Shown here piece by piece: positions 10,401 through 25,400 of a DNA stretch of 64,000 nt; the first letter of the stretch is position 1; every line of letters starts with the position of its first letter. Source of the stretch: Trichopria drosophilae (lineage: Eukaryota > Arthropoda > Insecta > Hymenoptera > Diapriidae). The translations under genes and the position numbers were made by a program. The notes below the pieces were generated by a model. That model was not told the origin of the DNA, did no database searches, and saw nothing but the letters and a program-made list of their open reading frames with translations. Location of the stretch: the NCBI GenBank assembly GCA_030407085.1, contig CM059583.1:21736001-21800000 (forward strand), given 5' to 3'.

Positions 10401-13400
10401 GTAGAAACTATTTTAATGTTATTGTTTTTGAAGATTTTTGCAATTTTTCAACTGACGGCTTTAATCGTTATTGGCCCGATTTGTCCGTTTTTGTCCTTCG
10501 ATTTTAATCACGGGCAACTTTGTTATTTATACTTAAAAAATCTAAACATTTGTAGACGGGTATTTTTAAGTGTGTTTTTTCAGAATTCGGCACGAAAATT
10601 TTGATAAACAGCCCCTTCCTACTCTATTTTTCAATTAAAAAAAAAAACATGATTTTTTAAGGTAATTTTTTGTAAATCGTATTTTCCATGCTAAATAGGT
10701 CTTGGCGATAGCTGAAACCACGAAAACTCCGGCTCAAAATGTCAAACTAATAAAGTTACACACAAAAAATCAATTTCAAGCGTCTTCCGGTCTTCATCCC
10801 TCAAACCATCAATAATTGGTAGACATTATTTTATAACTTGTCGTAAGTATTGTCTTTAGTATGTGAAAGAATAAAAGCTCTTATTTCTTTATAGAACTTA
10901 ATTTATTTGCAATTTTTCGTATCGAAAATAGTATTTTTGAAACACTGGCCATTTTCACCCCTATTTTATGTGATGATAACGAAATTGAGATAACAAAATA
11001 AAAGAGTTTTTTTTCTACTATCTGTGAAATGTTTTCAAAAACCGAAACCATTTTTTTCAGAAAAATCCGTAAAATACCGATTTTTTGTAAAAGGGTTATT
11101 TTACGTGTTATCGTACAATCCGTCTATGATAAAAAATTAATTTTTTGTGTGTATAACTTTATTATTATTGACATTTTGAGCTGGAGTTTTCGTGGTTTTA
11201 GCTGTCGCCAAGACCTCTTCGAAAATACGATTTAAAAAGAAATTACCTTTAAAAATCATGTTTTTTTTTTAATTGAAAAATAGGGTAGGAAGTGGTGATT
11301 TTTTCAAAATTTTCATGTCGGACTATGAAAGAGCACACTTGACAATACCAGTCTACAGATGTTCAAGTTTTTCTAAGCAAAATAACAAAGTTTATCCTAT
11401 GTCCCTGTCCATTATAAATATGAGCACAGCACTCGTTTACCTCCTGCATGAAGATGACCCGAATGCGTTCTTCATAATAACCTGACAACATTTCCAATTT
11501 AACAATATTCAACAATATTAATATTTAGTTCCCAAATAGAGAACTTAAAAAAAACACTTCTTTGCCGCTTATATAAAATATTAATTCCATATACGAATTC
11601 TCGGTTAGAATAAAATTGTTTATCCTTATATTCTCCGCTTGTTTCCATAATTATTTGCGTTTACATTCGCATTTTGAACGACGCATATTTATTTACATCC
11701 CTTTTATTTACATGTTTTAATGTGCCGTCGAACCAAGAATTCGTATATTGAAATAATATTCCACAGAATTATTAAAATAATAACTAACTGCCATCCATTA
11801 TCTGCTTTAATTCTCATTTTACCTGCATATAACCCTCAGTACTCATATTGTTTATTATTGATTGATTATCGTAATAGACTAAAATACATAATTGCTATTT
11901 TAAACTATATAATTTTATAAGCGGGCGAGAAAATAACTGTAATACGAATATGTTAAATATGAAATGAAACTATGAAGCATTGGAAAATGAATACACGAAT
12001 TAAAAAAAAATTAAATGGAGGATGAAATGAAATGATGTTACCTGGTATCCTTTCCAACGTACCCATCTCGTGTATAGGCGAACGTAGTGGCTTTCGTACG
12101 GTTGCGTAGTACTGCTCACGCTGCTCCATGTTTTGCTTATTATCTAAAGCCGCGGCCGTCTGCGCGTCGTGGAGGCTTCCTAAGTCACCCATCAAAGGCC
12201 CTATGTTATTAACATTACTATTTAGAATAATAACTATTCGACTAACGTCTTCGAGACTCTATTGGCCGCGAACACGATTCTAGTATTAAGTCTGCTAGTA
12301 TTTGATTACGAACAGACTACCCACAACCAAAAAATATATCTTTAAGATATCACTTTCTATATAGGTTCAATATGAGTGTTCATTTTACCATGACATACAT
12401 GTATTAATTTCACATACAATAATGTGAGAGATGGAGAATGTATGATCCCTTCAACGGTCGTCCACGATTGAATTCACCGCAGTCGCCTTTTTACACAAGT
12501 TTTTGGTCTTAATGAATTGTGTATGAAATGTAGAAACTGCAGAAACCTACACCAAGTACAGCTGCAGTTATGAGTCAAATTTTCTCGTCTTACCATCAGC
12601 GAGCTGCTGCTTGAAAACGAAATCGAAAAATTGTTCAACGGACGGGGATCGAACTCACGACCTACGGCTTCGTAGTCTAGTGCGTTACCGCCTGAGCCAC
12701 GAAGCCGATTCTTTTGATTTTTCTTTTGAAAATGAATTTGAGACATTTCCGTAATAATTTGTAATAAAATTTACGAAATGGTGAACTTTTTTATCGCGAT
12801 TTTAAATTTTAGTCCACTCTAAAGCCACCTTCAATTATTACATAATTTCATGCACTGGTCTCAAACATCATAGCAAAAATTGACCACAAGGTCACAAATT
12901 AAAATAACTCGATTTTTTTTGCATTAGTCTCAAAAACACAAACCAGATGGAGAACAAATTGAAACAAAGAAGATAAAAACTCAAAATCTCTACAAAAAAT
13001 GTTCAACATAGCAACGGTAAAGTCTCAATCGACAGATGAAGAGAGAATAATAAGGTTAACGAGATCCTTTTCAGTTCGTAATATCACTTCGAGTTTGGAG
13101 ACACTTTTTGGAAATTATTATAACAACACAGATGACGATTGACGGTTAGGTTACTATAAAGATAAGGGAAATTACCGTAAACGTTTGTGATGTTGAGAGG
13201 GTTCTCGATTGGTTTTGCAATTCTAAAAATTCATTTCCCAAATTACGTAAATATACATAGCATCAAAATAATCAGAGGTTTGAGGCTTTCACTGTAGACT
13301 ACAAAATAAAAACGCGATAAAACTGCCTCTTCGGTTTTTAAATTTTATAGCAAATTGGTTCTCAATTACCGAAAGAAAATCAGAGGTGCAAGTAAGTCAG

Positions 13401-16400
13401 GGTTGAATTTAATCGAAGATCACCGTGCTTCTGGAACATTACTGTTTTACATTGAATGATGCAATATAAAATAATGTTATTCATTTATTTTTGTTGTATT
13501 CGCTTGTAATTGAGTGCCCGGATGCTAACACAACTTGACCGCTCGGTCTGACTCATCGTAAGTAGTAACAGCCAGTTGTTTGCATTTCGAAGGCTCCCCT
13601 GAACACAATTTTCATCGAATCGGAAAGAGTGACAGCTCAAATTAAAGATATTTCAATACCTACAACTTTGTCACTCTCGGCACATTGCTATATATCAATC
13701 AAAACAAGATAAATGTAAAAAACTGCCAAACTGACTGTTACTACTTACGATAAGTCAGACCAATCGGCTAAGGCGATTTTGCATCCGGGCACTCAATTAA
13801 GATATTTCCGTCATTATTTGTTTCTTCCTATAACTGGAGTTCCCAAATGTCATTCCGAATACCTGTAAACTATCGTATTCGTGCAGTGTCCAGTCTTACT
13901 ACTAATTACTATTTTATTTATTAATAACTGAAAAAGTACATTTTTTTTTGGAATCGGACGACATTGTATACTACGATATGTTAAAAGTTATAACCTGTAA
14001 TTTTTCCATATTTTCATATCTTAAGTGTTATCTTCTGTCATCTAAAATCAAGCAGATAAGTTGATCACTAATCCTCTTTACATAATTATTATCCCTAGTA
14101 GTGGGTATAATTCTGTATTTTTGGATATTTGATTCTTAATGATATCTTATAGATATTCTTTTGCGGCTATGGGCGTTCATTTTTAAGTGTGAAGTACACT
14201 AAGAATGAATTCGAAACATATAGTTATATTCTTCTGGCTACAGTTATATGCATTTGTCAACCATATTTTCTAATATGAAAATTATATGGGTATATAGTAG
14301 TGTTAATTATGTGTATTCTAACTATTAAAGTATTTCTATGTTTAGTTTAAATTATAGCTTCGCGAATATATTACAACGGACCCCCCAAAAAAAAACTGAT
14401 GTCATGTGCAAGAAACACAACTAGGTGTGTCTTATAGATTTTGGGCCGCTGAACCCGAATTTGGGCACAGAATTGGTCGTATACGTCTGAGTTCTATTAT
14501 ATTTGAGGTTTAAAGCGCGAAAAATTTCTTTTTTCAGAAAAATTTATACATTTACAGCAAGGAAAAAATTGTAAGAACAAGACTAAGTTTTTCTTATATT
14601 TTTTAAACCTCAAATATAAAAAAACTCACACGTATAGAACCAATTATATGCCCTAACTCGCACACCTATCTAGTTGCATTTCTTACACATGACATAAGTT
14701 TTTTTTTGTAGTCCGGTATTATCTAAGTAGCACGGCGTGTCCTAAGAAAAGTTAACTTAGATGAAAATATCAATACAAATGGCTTTCAAGGCTTTATTTG
14801 AGAACAGTTATGACATTTTTTCAGATCAAAATCGTACCTGATCCTAATTTCGATATAAGATAATTTTTATAATTCTTTATTTCAGTTTAGTGTGTCTGAA
14901 TACATCTATATAATTTCGCATATGAAAAGACATTACAAAACTCTTACTACTATAGTATTTAATAGGTAATACTATACATTTTGCCCGTAGAGATTATTTC
15001 TCCAATTAACCATAAATCCTTTGAGTATTTTAAGTATATTGTTTTAAATTTTCAGTATCTAAACAATTATCAGATTTCCAATATTGTGAATAGTGCGTAA
15101 ATTATATTTGATAATATAAAAACATATTGTACATTCGAAACTTGAGAGAAATTCTTATCGATTCCACGTCAAATAATCGAGAGTACAATGGGTAGTAAAA
15201 ACAATCAATTGAAAAAACAATTGAACGAACGAGAATTGACAGGATTCATTTCGGTCGCGCCTTCGATCGGGTACATTAATGAAAAGAAGAAAACAGAGCG
15301 TTAATGCACTAGTGTTCCAAAAAGATGCAAAAATTTATTATTAAGATATGCTTGAAATTTAATAAAAATACTTAAAAATTTTGTAAATTTATCGAATTTG
15401 TAAAACTTATTGATTCTTTGTATGCCAAAATTGTCACTATATTATATTGTAAACAATGCAATGTCTTTTTAGTATTTCCGCCTGCAGAAATGTTTCCAAT
15501 TTTTTAAATATTTTACTTGGTAAATTGTACGTAAAAATTATATTTTTATGGTAATAATGTACGATTCTAAAAAATATGAGAATAGTAGGAGAAAAGTAAA
15601 TTTTGTAAGCTCCTATATTTAATTTGTGTAGTATGAACCTAAAAGTATTTGTCGTATTTAGTTTGTAGTAAAAGTGATTTGTCAGGGGCCCGAGTTAGCG
15701 ATGTCAAATTTTTTATCCATCTATCAATAAACTTGGATAAGTAACTGATAAATATTTTGTTGTTGAACGTCTATTTTTAGTTTAGACTACATATCCCTCA
15801 AAATGAAACCCTATAATCAATTCTAAATTTTAGCATAAGATAGTATTTACTAAAAAATGTGGCAAAAATACATAGAACTTTATGGATGCTGTTTGAGTTC
15901 ATCACAATTTCATGTAAAGATAAAGTCCAATGTAGTCGTTCGAGATTACTGTCGAGACTTTAGCGTATACCAACAACCACAAATGCATATAATAGTTTAT
16001 CTGAAATACAATAATTTGACTGATGAGTCCATGATATAGTTTTTCTTATACTGTATTTTTCCTGTCAAGATACTATTTTTTGATAAATTAAAGAGGAAAA
16101 AAACTGGGTCTATTTAAAAAATATGTCTACTCATCTAAAAAAGGTTTTCGCAAATTAGTAGGGGTAAAATGAGTCAGGACCTTTTTTCTGGATGGTAAAA
16201 TTTGAAGTGACTAGTGGAAGGGTTGGGGTTATCGAGCGTGAAAAGGAGTAAGTAAAAGAGGGATTGCACCCAAAGAACCCGGTTAGGTACTTACGTTTAC
16301 GGAAGCAATAAAAGACCGCGCCAGCTGCGGTGATGACCGCGAAAGAACTTAAAACCAAAGGTACGATCAGCTTGAGATCGGCGTACACCGGCGTGTGCTG

Positions 16401-19400
16401 AGGGATGTAATGGTCTATGTCTATAGCAGGCACTGTGGAACTGCTGTGCGGTTGTAACGTCGTGATTTTGTATTCCGCCACCGACGAACCCGCATTATTG
16501 TGCGCCCTTATGCGAATCTCGTAACTCGTGCCAGGTTGGAGTTCGCTCAGGGTGTACGACTTTTGTACCTGTCCGGGAATAAATGTCGTGAATTCTTGCA
16601 ATTGTGTATTGCGCGAAACTTCAATGTGCATTAAACTCAAAGCGAACTTTGAGCTTGTTGATTGTTGAAGTTAATAAAACAAGCTTAGACTTAATTACAA
16701 TATCAAACTTGTAATTTTTGTCATATACTATTAAAGTATTCATTCCTCTAATTCGTAAATTTTAGGGACTTATCGCAATTTGCTGCAGCAGCCAAGTTCA
16801 TTTCTAATGCAGTACAGAGGTATTCGCTCTTTTGTTGTTTTGTTTAGAAAGTTAACAACATAGAGAAGGGGAAGAGGAATAGATGGCGTCAAAGTCTACT
16901 GGAGGATATCCATGAGCATAACTGATTTCCACCTGGGATATGTAATCTTCGAATCTAATGAATTCAGTTAGAGGATGATGACAACAAAACTTGATACCAA
17001 ATTCTATTGTTGTGTCACGTGGGAGAGATGAAAAAAATAATCGTGTTTGAAGTCCCGGATTATACCTAAGAAAATGCAGTGATATAAGTAGTAACAGTCC
17101 ATGACTACTGTGACGCACCGGACTTGCTATTACTACTTATATTACTGCATTTTCCTATGTAAAATCCTCGACTTTATCAACCATTTCTTGAACTTTTTCC
17201 CATGATAAAACCAATGAATGTACTTTCAAATGTTAGTTTTCAATATACTCTAATTAAAGGAGGATGCCCACGAATACAAGCGATTTCTGCCCTCGAGATG
17301 GAACCTCCGAAACTGATAAATTCTGGTCGAGTATGATGAAAACTAACACCTAATGGAAAATTTGAATGTTTTATCATCTGGGGAAGTTTAAAAAATCGTT
17401 GTCAAAGTCGCGAATAATACATAAAAAAATGCTGGATTCTAAGTAGTAACAGACCGCACCTACGACGAACAACTGCCTATTACTACTGAAATGACTGCAT
17501 TTTTTAATGCATAATCCGCGGATTTAACGGCGTTTTTTTAAACTTTCCATCATCATAAAACAATCTAATTCGCCATTAGATGTTAGTTGTCATCATAGTC
17601 TAACGGAATTTATTAATATCGGAGGTTCCATCTCGAGGGCGGATATCACCTATACTCGTGGGCATCCTCCTTTATCAGTTTCGGAGACTTCATTTCGAGA
17701 GCAGAAACCAAAGTACTGAAAACATCTTTTGTACTTTTCTTTGAACGAGGAATTGCAAAGAGACTACACTTTTTATAAATAAAAATGGTTGAATTACTTC
17801 AATATTATTCGAAACCAGCGTCCACAACTCTTCACCACTTCTCTTGTACTCTAACTCGAAATAGATGATGGGACATCCGCCATCATTCCACATGTTCAGA
17901 TGTAGTGTGATCCAGGAGACGTTCACCGTGACGAATCGTTCGCTAGTCGCCGGTGAATCAGCGGGTTTGGATCCTTCGGTGGTAGCTTTGACGATGTCGC
18001 TAGGTGATCCCATTCCGATCCTGTTGTAAGCTGTAAGATAAATCTGGTAGTCGGTACCGCACCATAAGTGAGATAAGAGGTAGTTGTTGAGCTTGTGCAT
18101 TAATTTGATTTCCTCCCACTCGCCAAATTCCCTCTTGTAGTGCAGGATGTACCCTCTGATGGTAGATCCGCCATCGTCTCCATTTTTCCATTGGACGTTT
18201 ATCGAATTGCTCGTAGCGCTTGTCGCCTGCAATAATGGCGCTGATGGCGGGACTGAAAAAAGTGATTTGTGGTTTTAGTAGAGGATTATTGAGACCTCTC
18301 AGAGTAATCGTATGATGATAACGCATATAATATAGGCATTCATTCAATGGGATATTGCAATAATGTTTGAACATGACAAAAAGATAATTTAAGAGCTTAA
18401 TTACTTAAGCAATAATTTTCGTTTGACGAATTTAACGAATTGTCTCTCTCATTTTCGGTATGACTATTCAAATCTATTGTTATAATAGATAACGTTAAGA
18501 GATGGTCATTGCTCCGGGAAACATTAATTTTAAATAAGTTAAAGAATTAGTCTAAACTGCCGAATAAATTGTACAGTTTAAATAATAACCCACACAAATA
18601 AATCAGAATCACCTATTCACTAAAAAATCTGACTATCATTTTTGTAAGATTACACAGGACCAAAAAAAAATGTTGAAAATCTTTTTAAAAAAATCATTTC
18701 AACCAGAAATAGTGGATCTTATAGGCTTTTGGCCGCTGAGAACAAATCTGTTATTCGATTTGTGCCATCACGTCAGGATTTTAAGATCTCATCCTCAAAA
18801 TATACTTTTAGCAATTCCTGTATAACACAAGACCCCAAATTTCTTTTTCGAGATAACTTGAATCAGAGGTAGTGGATCCTATGGATTTGTGGCCGCTGAC
18901 TACGAATTTGGTACCCAAAATGACCCATCATGTTAGAATGTCAAGATACCTGTTCCGAAAAATAGCCAAATCTATCCTTTGTAGCAATTTGAGGTTAGGA
19001 TATAGACAAGTTTTCAGCGACCAAAAATCTATAACCTCCAGTACCTCTGATTCAAGTTATCTCCCCTAAAAAATTGTATTGCGGTCCTGTGTAATTAATC
19101 ACTGAAGGTACTTCTCGACATAAATAACACAATACCGCAAAATTTTTTATACACAACTTGCATCAGAAGTGGAGGATCTTATAGATTTTTGGTCACGGAA
19201 AACGAATTCTTTGTCCAAGTTAACTCATAGTTTCAGATTTTTCACATATCCTAACCTTAAATTGTCAAAAAATATATTTTTGAATATTTTTCGGATCCGA
19301 TATCTTAAAATCCTGACGTGATGGGCCAAATCGAATAACGGATTTGTTCTCAGCTGCCAAAAATCTATAAGATCCACTATTTCTTGTTCAAGTGATCTCG

Positions 19401-22400
19401 AAACAAAATTTTTATGATCCTGTATTATTCATACGCTGGATCCCAATCCTGATCAGCAAAAATACCATCAGGTTTTTATGGTATCCTAACCTAGTACCAA
19501 AAACATCGGTTTTATTTATTTTTGAGGCTGTGTATGTTCGGTAGGTCTTTTTCTTTCCAACATTGTTGAGTTTGCTTAAACCATACAGGTACAATTACCA
19601 ATATAATTAATACGCAATTAATATTATTGTTTGAATGAATAGTATTCTTTTGAAGCAAGTCGCACAGTCTGTCGCGCGCGGCTCCCTCGTCGCTGTCGGC
19701 GCACAGCTGACGATCAGTATAGTAAGTACCCGTGCAGAGTTATAATTATTTATTTTGGAATTGTTTTGTTAAATACAAAATGTATGTGTCAATGACTGAC
19801 ATAACCTCGAGCTGAAAGAAGTGAAAAAGATTTATCATCCACTTCATTTGTATCCGATGAAGAATCTGAATTTGAAAAGTGAACATTTTTGCTCATTATA
19901 TCCTTGTAAAATGTGTAATTTTATAAATAAATTTTTATTTTTCACTATAAAATTTAATATAATTTAATACATACCGTTTTTATTTGAAATTTATAAAAAA
20001 ATTTACTTGAAATACCCGTTGGATGCAAAAACAACCTAACTTTTGCCCTTTTATTTTTATTGTTAAATTAAGGTTTAAAACAAAAATATTTTTATTTTTA
20101 TTGGATTCGGATGTCAAATAGTGTTACTTTATGGCTGTAAAAGAATTTTGTTTAAAAATGTTATCGAAATCGTAAGATAACAGTATCAAAACTTTAAACA
20201 CATTTATCTTAAATTAGGGATTTCAGAGTTAGGTTGTTTTTGCACGCAACGCCTCATATAAAGTTCTCTAAAATCTTAAAGGTTTTATACATATAAAACC
20301 ATATTACAGAATAGGTTTACACAAAAAAATATATTCCATCAAAGTTCCAGGTCAACTATCAACAATTTACCGTAAAAAAGTTGATAGTTGTAACTTTTAA
20401 TCAGCGAAAAGTACAAAATGTAATTTAACAAGCTACATTTCGAAAGATCGCGACTTTACGATAATGAAATTACTGCAATTAAGGAGTTGTAAATATAACA
20501 TAACCTAAAATATAGGAGAATTCGAAATTTTATAAAATCAAAATTGTACTATCCTAGCGAAAAAGATATTTGAGCAAACTCAATGCAATTTGAAAGTCTG
20601 CGATCAGATTTCCATTCAACGCGTCAAAAACAATCGGAAAACTATAGTCTGGATTGTGGATAAAAGTTCTGTTATCCTTATATTTGTAATTGCAGAACAA
20701 GTATAGAAATTATTAACAAAAATTTATTTGTTAAAGGATATACCATAGTACATATTATTCTGATAATCTCATATAAGTGTAAATAAAAGATATAATACTG
20801 AATTAAAGTATAAATCCATGCAGCTTTGATTACAGGCGACTGATATTTTACGCCTGTTGAATCGAAAAATGTATTTCGGCTTTGTTTTGTACCTGTCTTT
20901 GCTGATATTAGCACTCAGAAAGAAAAAAATGTACATAAGGAGCATCATTATTATTTTGATATTTCAGAGGTGTCTTTGAGGCGATTAATAAGTCTATCGC
21001 TTCTTGTTCATGTTATCGGATTTTTTTCGATTTAATAGCCTAAAAAGCTAAAAATAAATTTCGAAAACTGATTTCAAAATCCGTTTTTAAATAGTTTTAA
21101 AAAAACTGTGTACAATATTTCATTGTTTATAGCTGTAAAATTTTGAATCGTATTTTCAAACGAGTTTTTCTCAAAATCATATTTTTCAATCTTCTTTTCA
21201 GTCTTTTTGACAACTGCGGATAATGCACCTAGGTCCCTAAATATTGCGTATTTAAATATTGAAAAATTAATGTAATACATTTGTAAACTATGCTATGGAT
21301 TATACATAAACAGTCCACCTAGAGTTTAAAGATTTCTTTAGCTTACTTTTTCCTCTAAGTAGTAAAAGTCGTACCGATCAGAATGCACAATTTTATAATA
21401 CGTTTTTATTAATTTCCACTTGATTAAACATTAAATACGATACTGAATTATTTCAAAATACACTTTAATTAACTCTACACAAAAATGATGTGAAACGAGC
21501 ATTGGTTTATACAAACTCAACCATGTCAATAATTAAAAAAAAAACTTGCATTAAATAGAAATAAAATCTAAAATATATAAAAAATGGTAATAATGAATTT
21601 TTTTCATTAAATTTGATCGATAAAAGTACTAGTATTCGAATCCAAACTGATTGGTAAGTTACCTTGCACGGTCAAACGATGCGTGATTTGATCGGAACCG
21701 TGTCGGTTTTCGACGAAGCACGTGTAATTTCCGCTGTCTTCTCTGTGCAAATCCGTGATCTGTAACGAACCGTCGGTATGGAGCGAGACTCGGGCGGAAG
21801 GTTTTACAATTTGACCCCATTGCTTCCACGTGACCGTTGGTTCGGGCTTCCCGACACTTTGGCAAGGTAACGTCACGTCCTGCTTCCAGGCTATCACGAG
21901 CACCGAGCCGAAGGAGTAAATCGCAGCTCGAACTATTGGAAAATCAATCAATTACGATATTTTTTACACAACCAATTTAAACTTATTAGGATGCAGTTTA
22001 TTTATACTTTTTTTATTAATAGCTGTAGTATAATCCATATTAAGAAGTTTGAACCAAACAATTTTCGTGGATGTTATTAGTAATTCCTTAGGAGGATGAA
22101 TTAAATTGCGCAGGAACTTAACTAGTAGTAATTATTGGAAATATCAAATGAAGATTTAATGAGTTCGATTAATGTTTGGATGCTTAGCAAACAGCTAGAA
22201 GGAAAGACAAATTTATTGGAAAATGAAACACTGACCTTCGCTGGATGGCGAAACTACGACGGATGGAGTCCTGGGGCCCTCACCGATGGATGTAACCGCG
22301 GCGATGTTGAACTCGTATTGATTCTTCTTGTGGAGGTTCTCGGCGAGGTAGCTGGTTTGACCAGGTTGGAGGGAACGTCTGAACCACTTGCCCTCTGGAC

Positions 22401-25400
22401 CGACTCCTCGGACGTGGACATTGTAGGAGGTGATGATCCCGTTGCTCCGCAACGGCGGCTGCCACGAGACTATAATGGACGTGGCCGAGCTAGCGACCGC
22501 CTTCACGCCCGCGGGCACTTCCGGTTTGTCCTCTTCCGTGACGCAATAAAGCGGAGCCGAGGCAATTCCATCTCCAGCCCTGGTGTAAGCCGAGACCTGG
22601 ACCGAGTAATTGGTGTGCTTCTCGAGGCCGTTCAATACCACGGTCAGCGCCGTCGTTCCCTTCGTCTCGGATCGCGGCGTTTCGCTCAGGGTGTCCATAT
22701 TCTCCCACATAACCTTATAGCCCTTCAGGATTCCGTTAAGGCTCGAATTCGGTGGTGCATCCCAGGACACCTGCAACGATTGGCTGGACAATGCCGTACA
22801 CCTGACATCATGCGGCGGACTACTGGGTACTGCAAAGAAATTTCGGGATTCGTTTTAGTTGTCTTGCTGAATCGTCAGATAGGGCTTTAATTTCCCAAGG
22901 GTCTTGTTCTTTTAAAATAGAACTAAAGCGTTAAGTCTTCTAGGACCTATTCATGGTCCATTATTATTCGAAGTCATTTTTTTAATTAATATTTATTGAT
23001 TTGATTTTATGAGAATTGAATTTAAGGTCGTTAACGAAGCATGACTGTGGTATTATCACTAGGTAAAATCTCATTTATTATAACCAATGGACATTTTAAA
23101 ATTAGTTGACTTTTATAAATGAGAAACAATATTGGCTAAAAAAACCTTGGCGATGGAACTTTGCAAAAATAGATAGTACTGTAGAGAGCAAGCTGCTGGT
23201 CGTTCTAGAAAAAATTAAAGTAAATAAGTTTCACAGTAAAGGAAGTTACTAGAAGCGGTTCTTAACATTTTTTTGTCTAATTAAGTCAACCTGTTTTTAC
23301 TTCATAAGCAAAAGTATATTATCAGATAATAGTTAAAGTGAAACAATATTGCATCAAGCTTCTTGTGAGAACCACTGTAACAGAGAAGATACTCTCTTAA
23401 CAGAAAACAGGTAGTCGAGCAAGTCTACCCCAACAGTCAGAATATATTAAAAAATCTACTTCTAAGATATTTCAATGCTCGTAACTCAATTTACACGTAG
23501 TGATGATGTGATGTGAGGCACCGTTTGAAAACTAGTGAAGTAAGAAATACAACAAATACAAGAACATTTTGAAAAATAGATACGGTTTCTTTAACTACCC
23601 ATAAAACTCGAACAAACTCGCTTCAAATGATACCTTGTACGACATGGTTCAAATATCTTAAGGGTGACATTTCAAGACGGAAGTATTCGTGCAGTAAGGG
23701 CAGTTAATGGATCCCGTACCTATTTTTTGAAAAGCATTTGTATTATTCGGTTATGTTATGAATTTTGGAGTCTACCTATCATCACACATAACCTGGAAAT
23801 GCCATTTATCATCGATCAGCAGTAAAGAGTACATTACACATTACATCGGCTACATTTTCAAAAGTTTTCATTATTATCTCCAGTAAACATTCGGTCTAGA
23901 CACTGATCACGAATATAACAATAAAAATTGGCGCTCGGCAAATAATATTAAAAAATACATTAGGTGTATATTCTTGGGGCAATTCATCGTATTTTTTTAA
24001 TAGTATTCAACTCATAGTAGGATGAACTGTAGTTACCTTTTGTGAACAAAATAAGTTTAATATAATCTCAATTTGGAAATGTATTTAATTCTCAATTAAT
24101 TATTCTTCAGAATATTACTTTCAAGTCGATATACATCATACACTCTTAAAGCGTCCTCATGTCGCAAGCGAAATACTCTTGTATTGTTGAAGAGCATTAT
24201 TCTACTTGCGGTCTGGGGATTTGTACTTGCCGCAAGTGGATTCCGCTTGCGACAAGACGACTCAAGATGATTTCAAGTGTGTAGTTCGCAGTAAATTACC
24301 ACGACGTTTTACAATGCATTATTTTATTTATAATATTGTATGAATAATATTTATATATTGTATGAAAATTGTATGTATCCATATATATGTCAAGGTATTA
24401 TACATTTATATTATATTTTATTCAAACTTTTTCAGTAATCAGAAAATAAGTAAGAATTTGATATTCACATAATAAGTTACATATTCCTACTTCCTAAGTG
24501 GAATATACATAACAATTATTGATTCTACACCAGCTCAGTGTGCACAAACTACTTGCTCGAAATCTGCAACTTTGATAATTATTCAAATCGATTTGAATTG
24601 CCGCAAAATACGTAATCAGAAATGAACGTCCAAATCACTTCACTTAGAACTTTCAACGCATTAACATCCATACATACGAAATTCTCATCTCAACAATGAA
24701 TTTCTACTCGTAAGTGCTAAACGATTCTCTTGAAACTTTACGTTGTGTGGTTTTCTAGAACCCTCTTTCCTGATGTTGCACAAGAGTTAACGTATACTTT
24801 ACTTAGATATGCAACATTATAACAATATATCTGAAAACGGGATATAAATTTATATTCATTTCTGTTGCAATTTTTATTTAATAGAATGATTAATGCATTC
24901 GGACGAAAAAAATTCGGGGTGTTTTAAAATATAATATAATGTAATGTAAATGTAAATATAATGTAAAATATAATGTACCTTTTAAGAGATAAGTTTGAAG
25001 AAAATAGTGACTGGATCTGCTTTACTAACAGAGTATTGTAATGAATTCTGAGATTTTTAGTTTCATATGAAATGCTCTTGAAGTCAAATAAAAAAATGTA
25101 ATGCTCAAGGCACTAGACTGGTATTTAAACGAATTGGTTAATTTAATTTATTCCTTATTTATATCTTTCAGCACGTTAATATATCATTCTTGGAAGAGTT
25201 GTCGTGTGTTTTCGAATGTCCAGAATATATGCTCTAACAATTTAGTTGATTCCGGTTATTTTATATGTCTTATCGCCTCTTTGACAAGTTCAGAAAATTA
25301 AATATATTTTCTTCATTCCATTATTAACCAGAACTTTATTTTGTTTTTAAGATAAAAAGCAGCTGATTTCTTCAGGAACTAGTCTAAAGTTTTCTCTGAT

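Noticed and set aside
12640..12706. Functional tRNA gene on the minus strand
   Set aside because: A and B boxes are present, but the T stem has mismatches and the acceptor stem does not close; a SINE head fits better.
16569..16660. Upstream AG sites as the start of the transmembrane exon
   Set aside because: They are out of phase with the preceding exon or add residues that break the FnIII-6 strand spacing. The AG at 16570-16569 gives a perfect family alignment.
22135..22890. 251-codon plus-strand open frame
   Set aside because: It is the antisense shadow of the FnIII-3/4 exon, whose minus-strand reading has clear FnIII motifs and exact splice borders.
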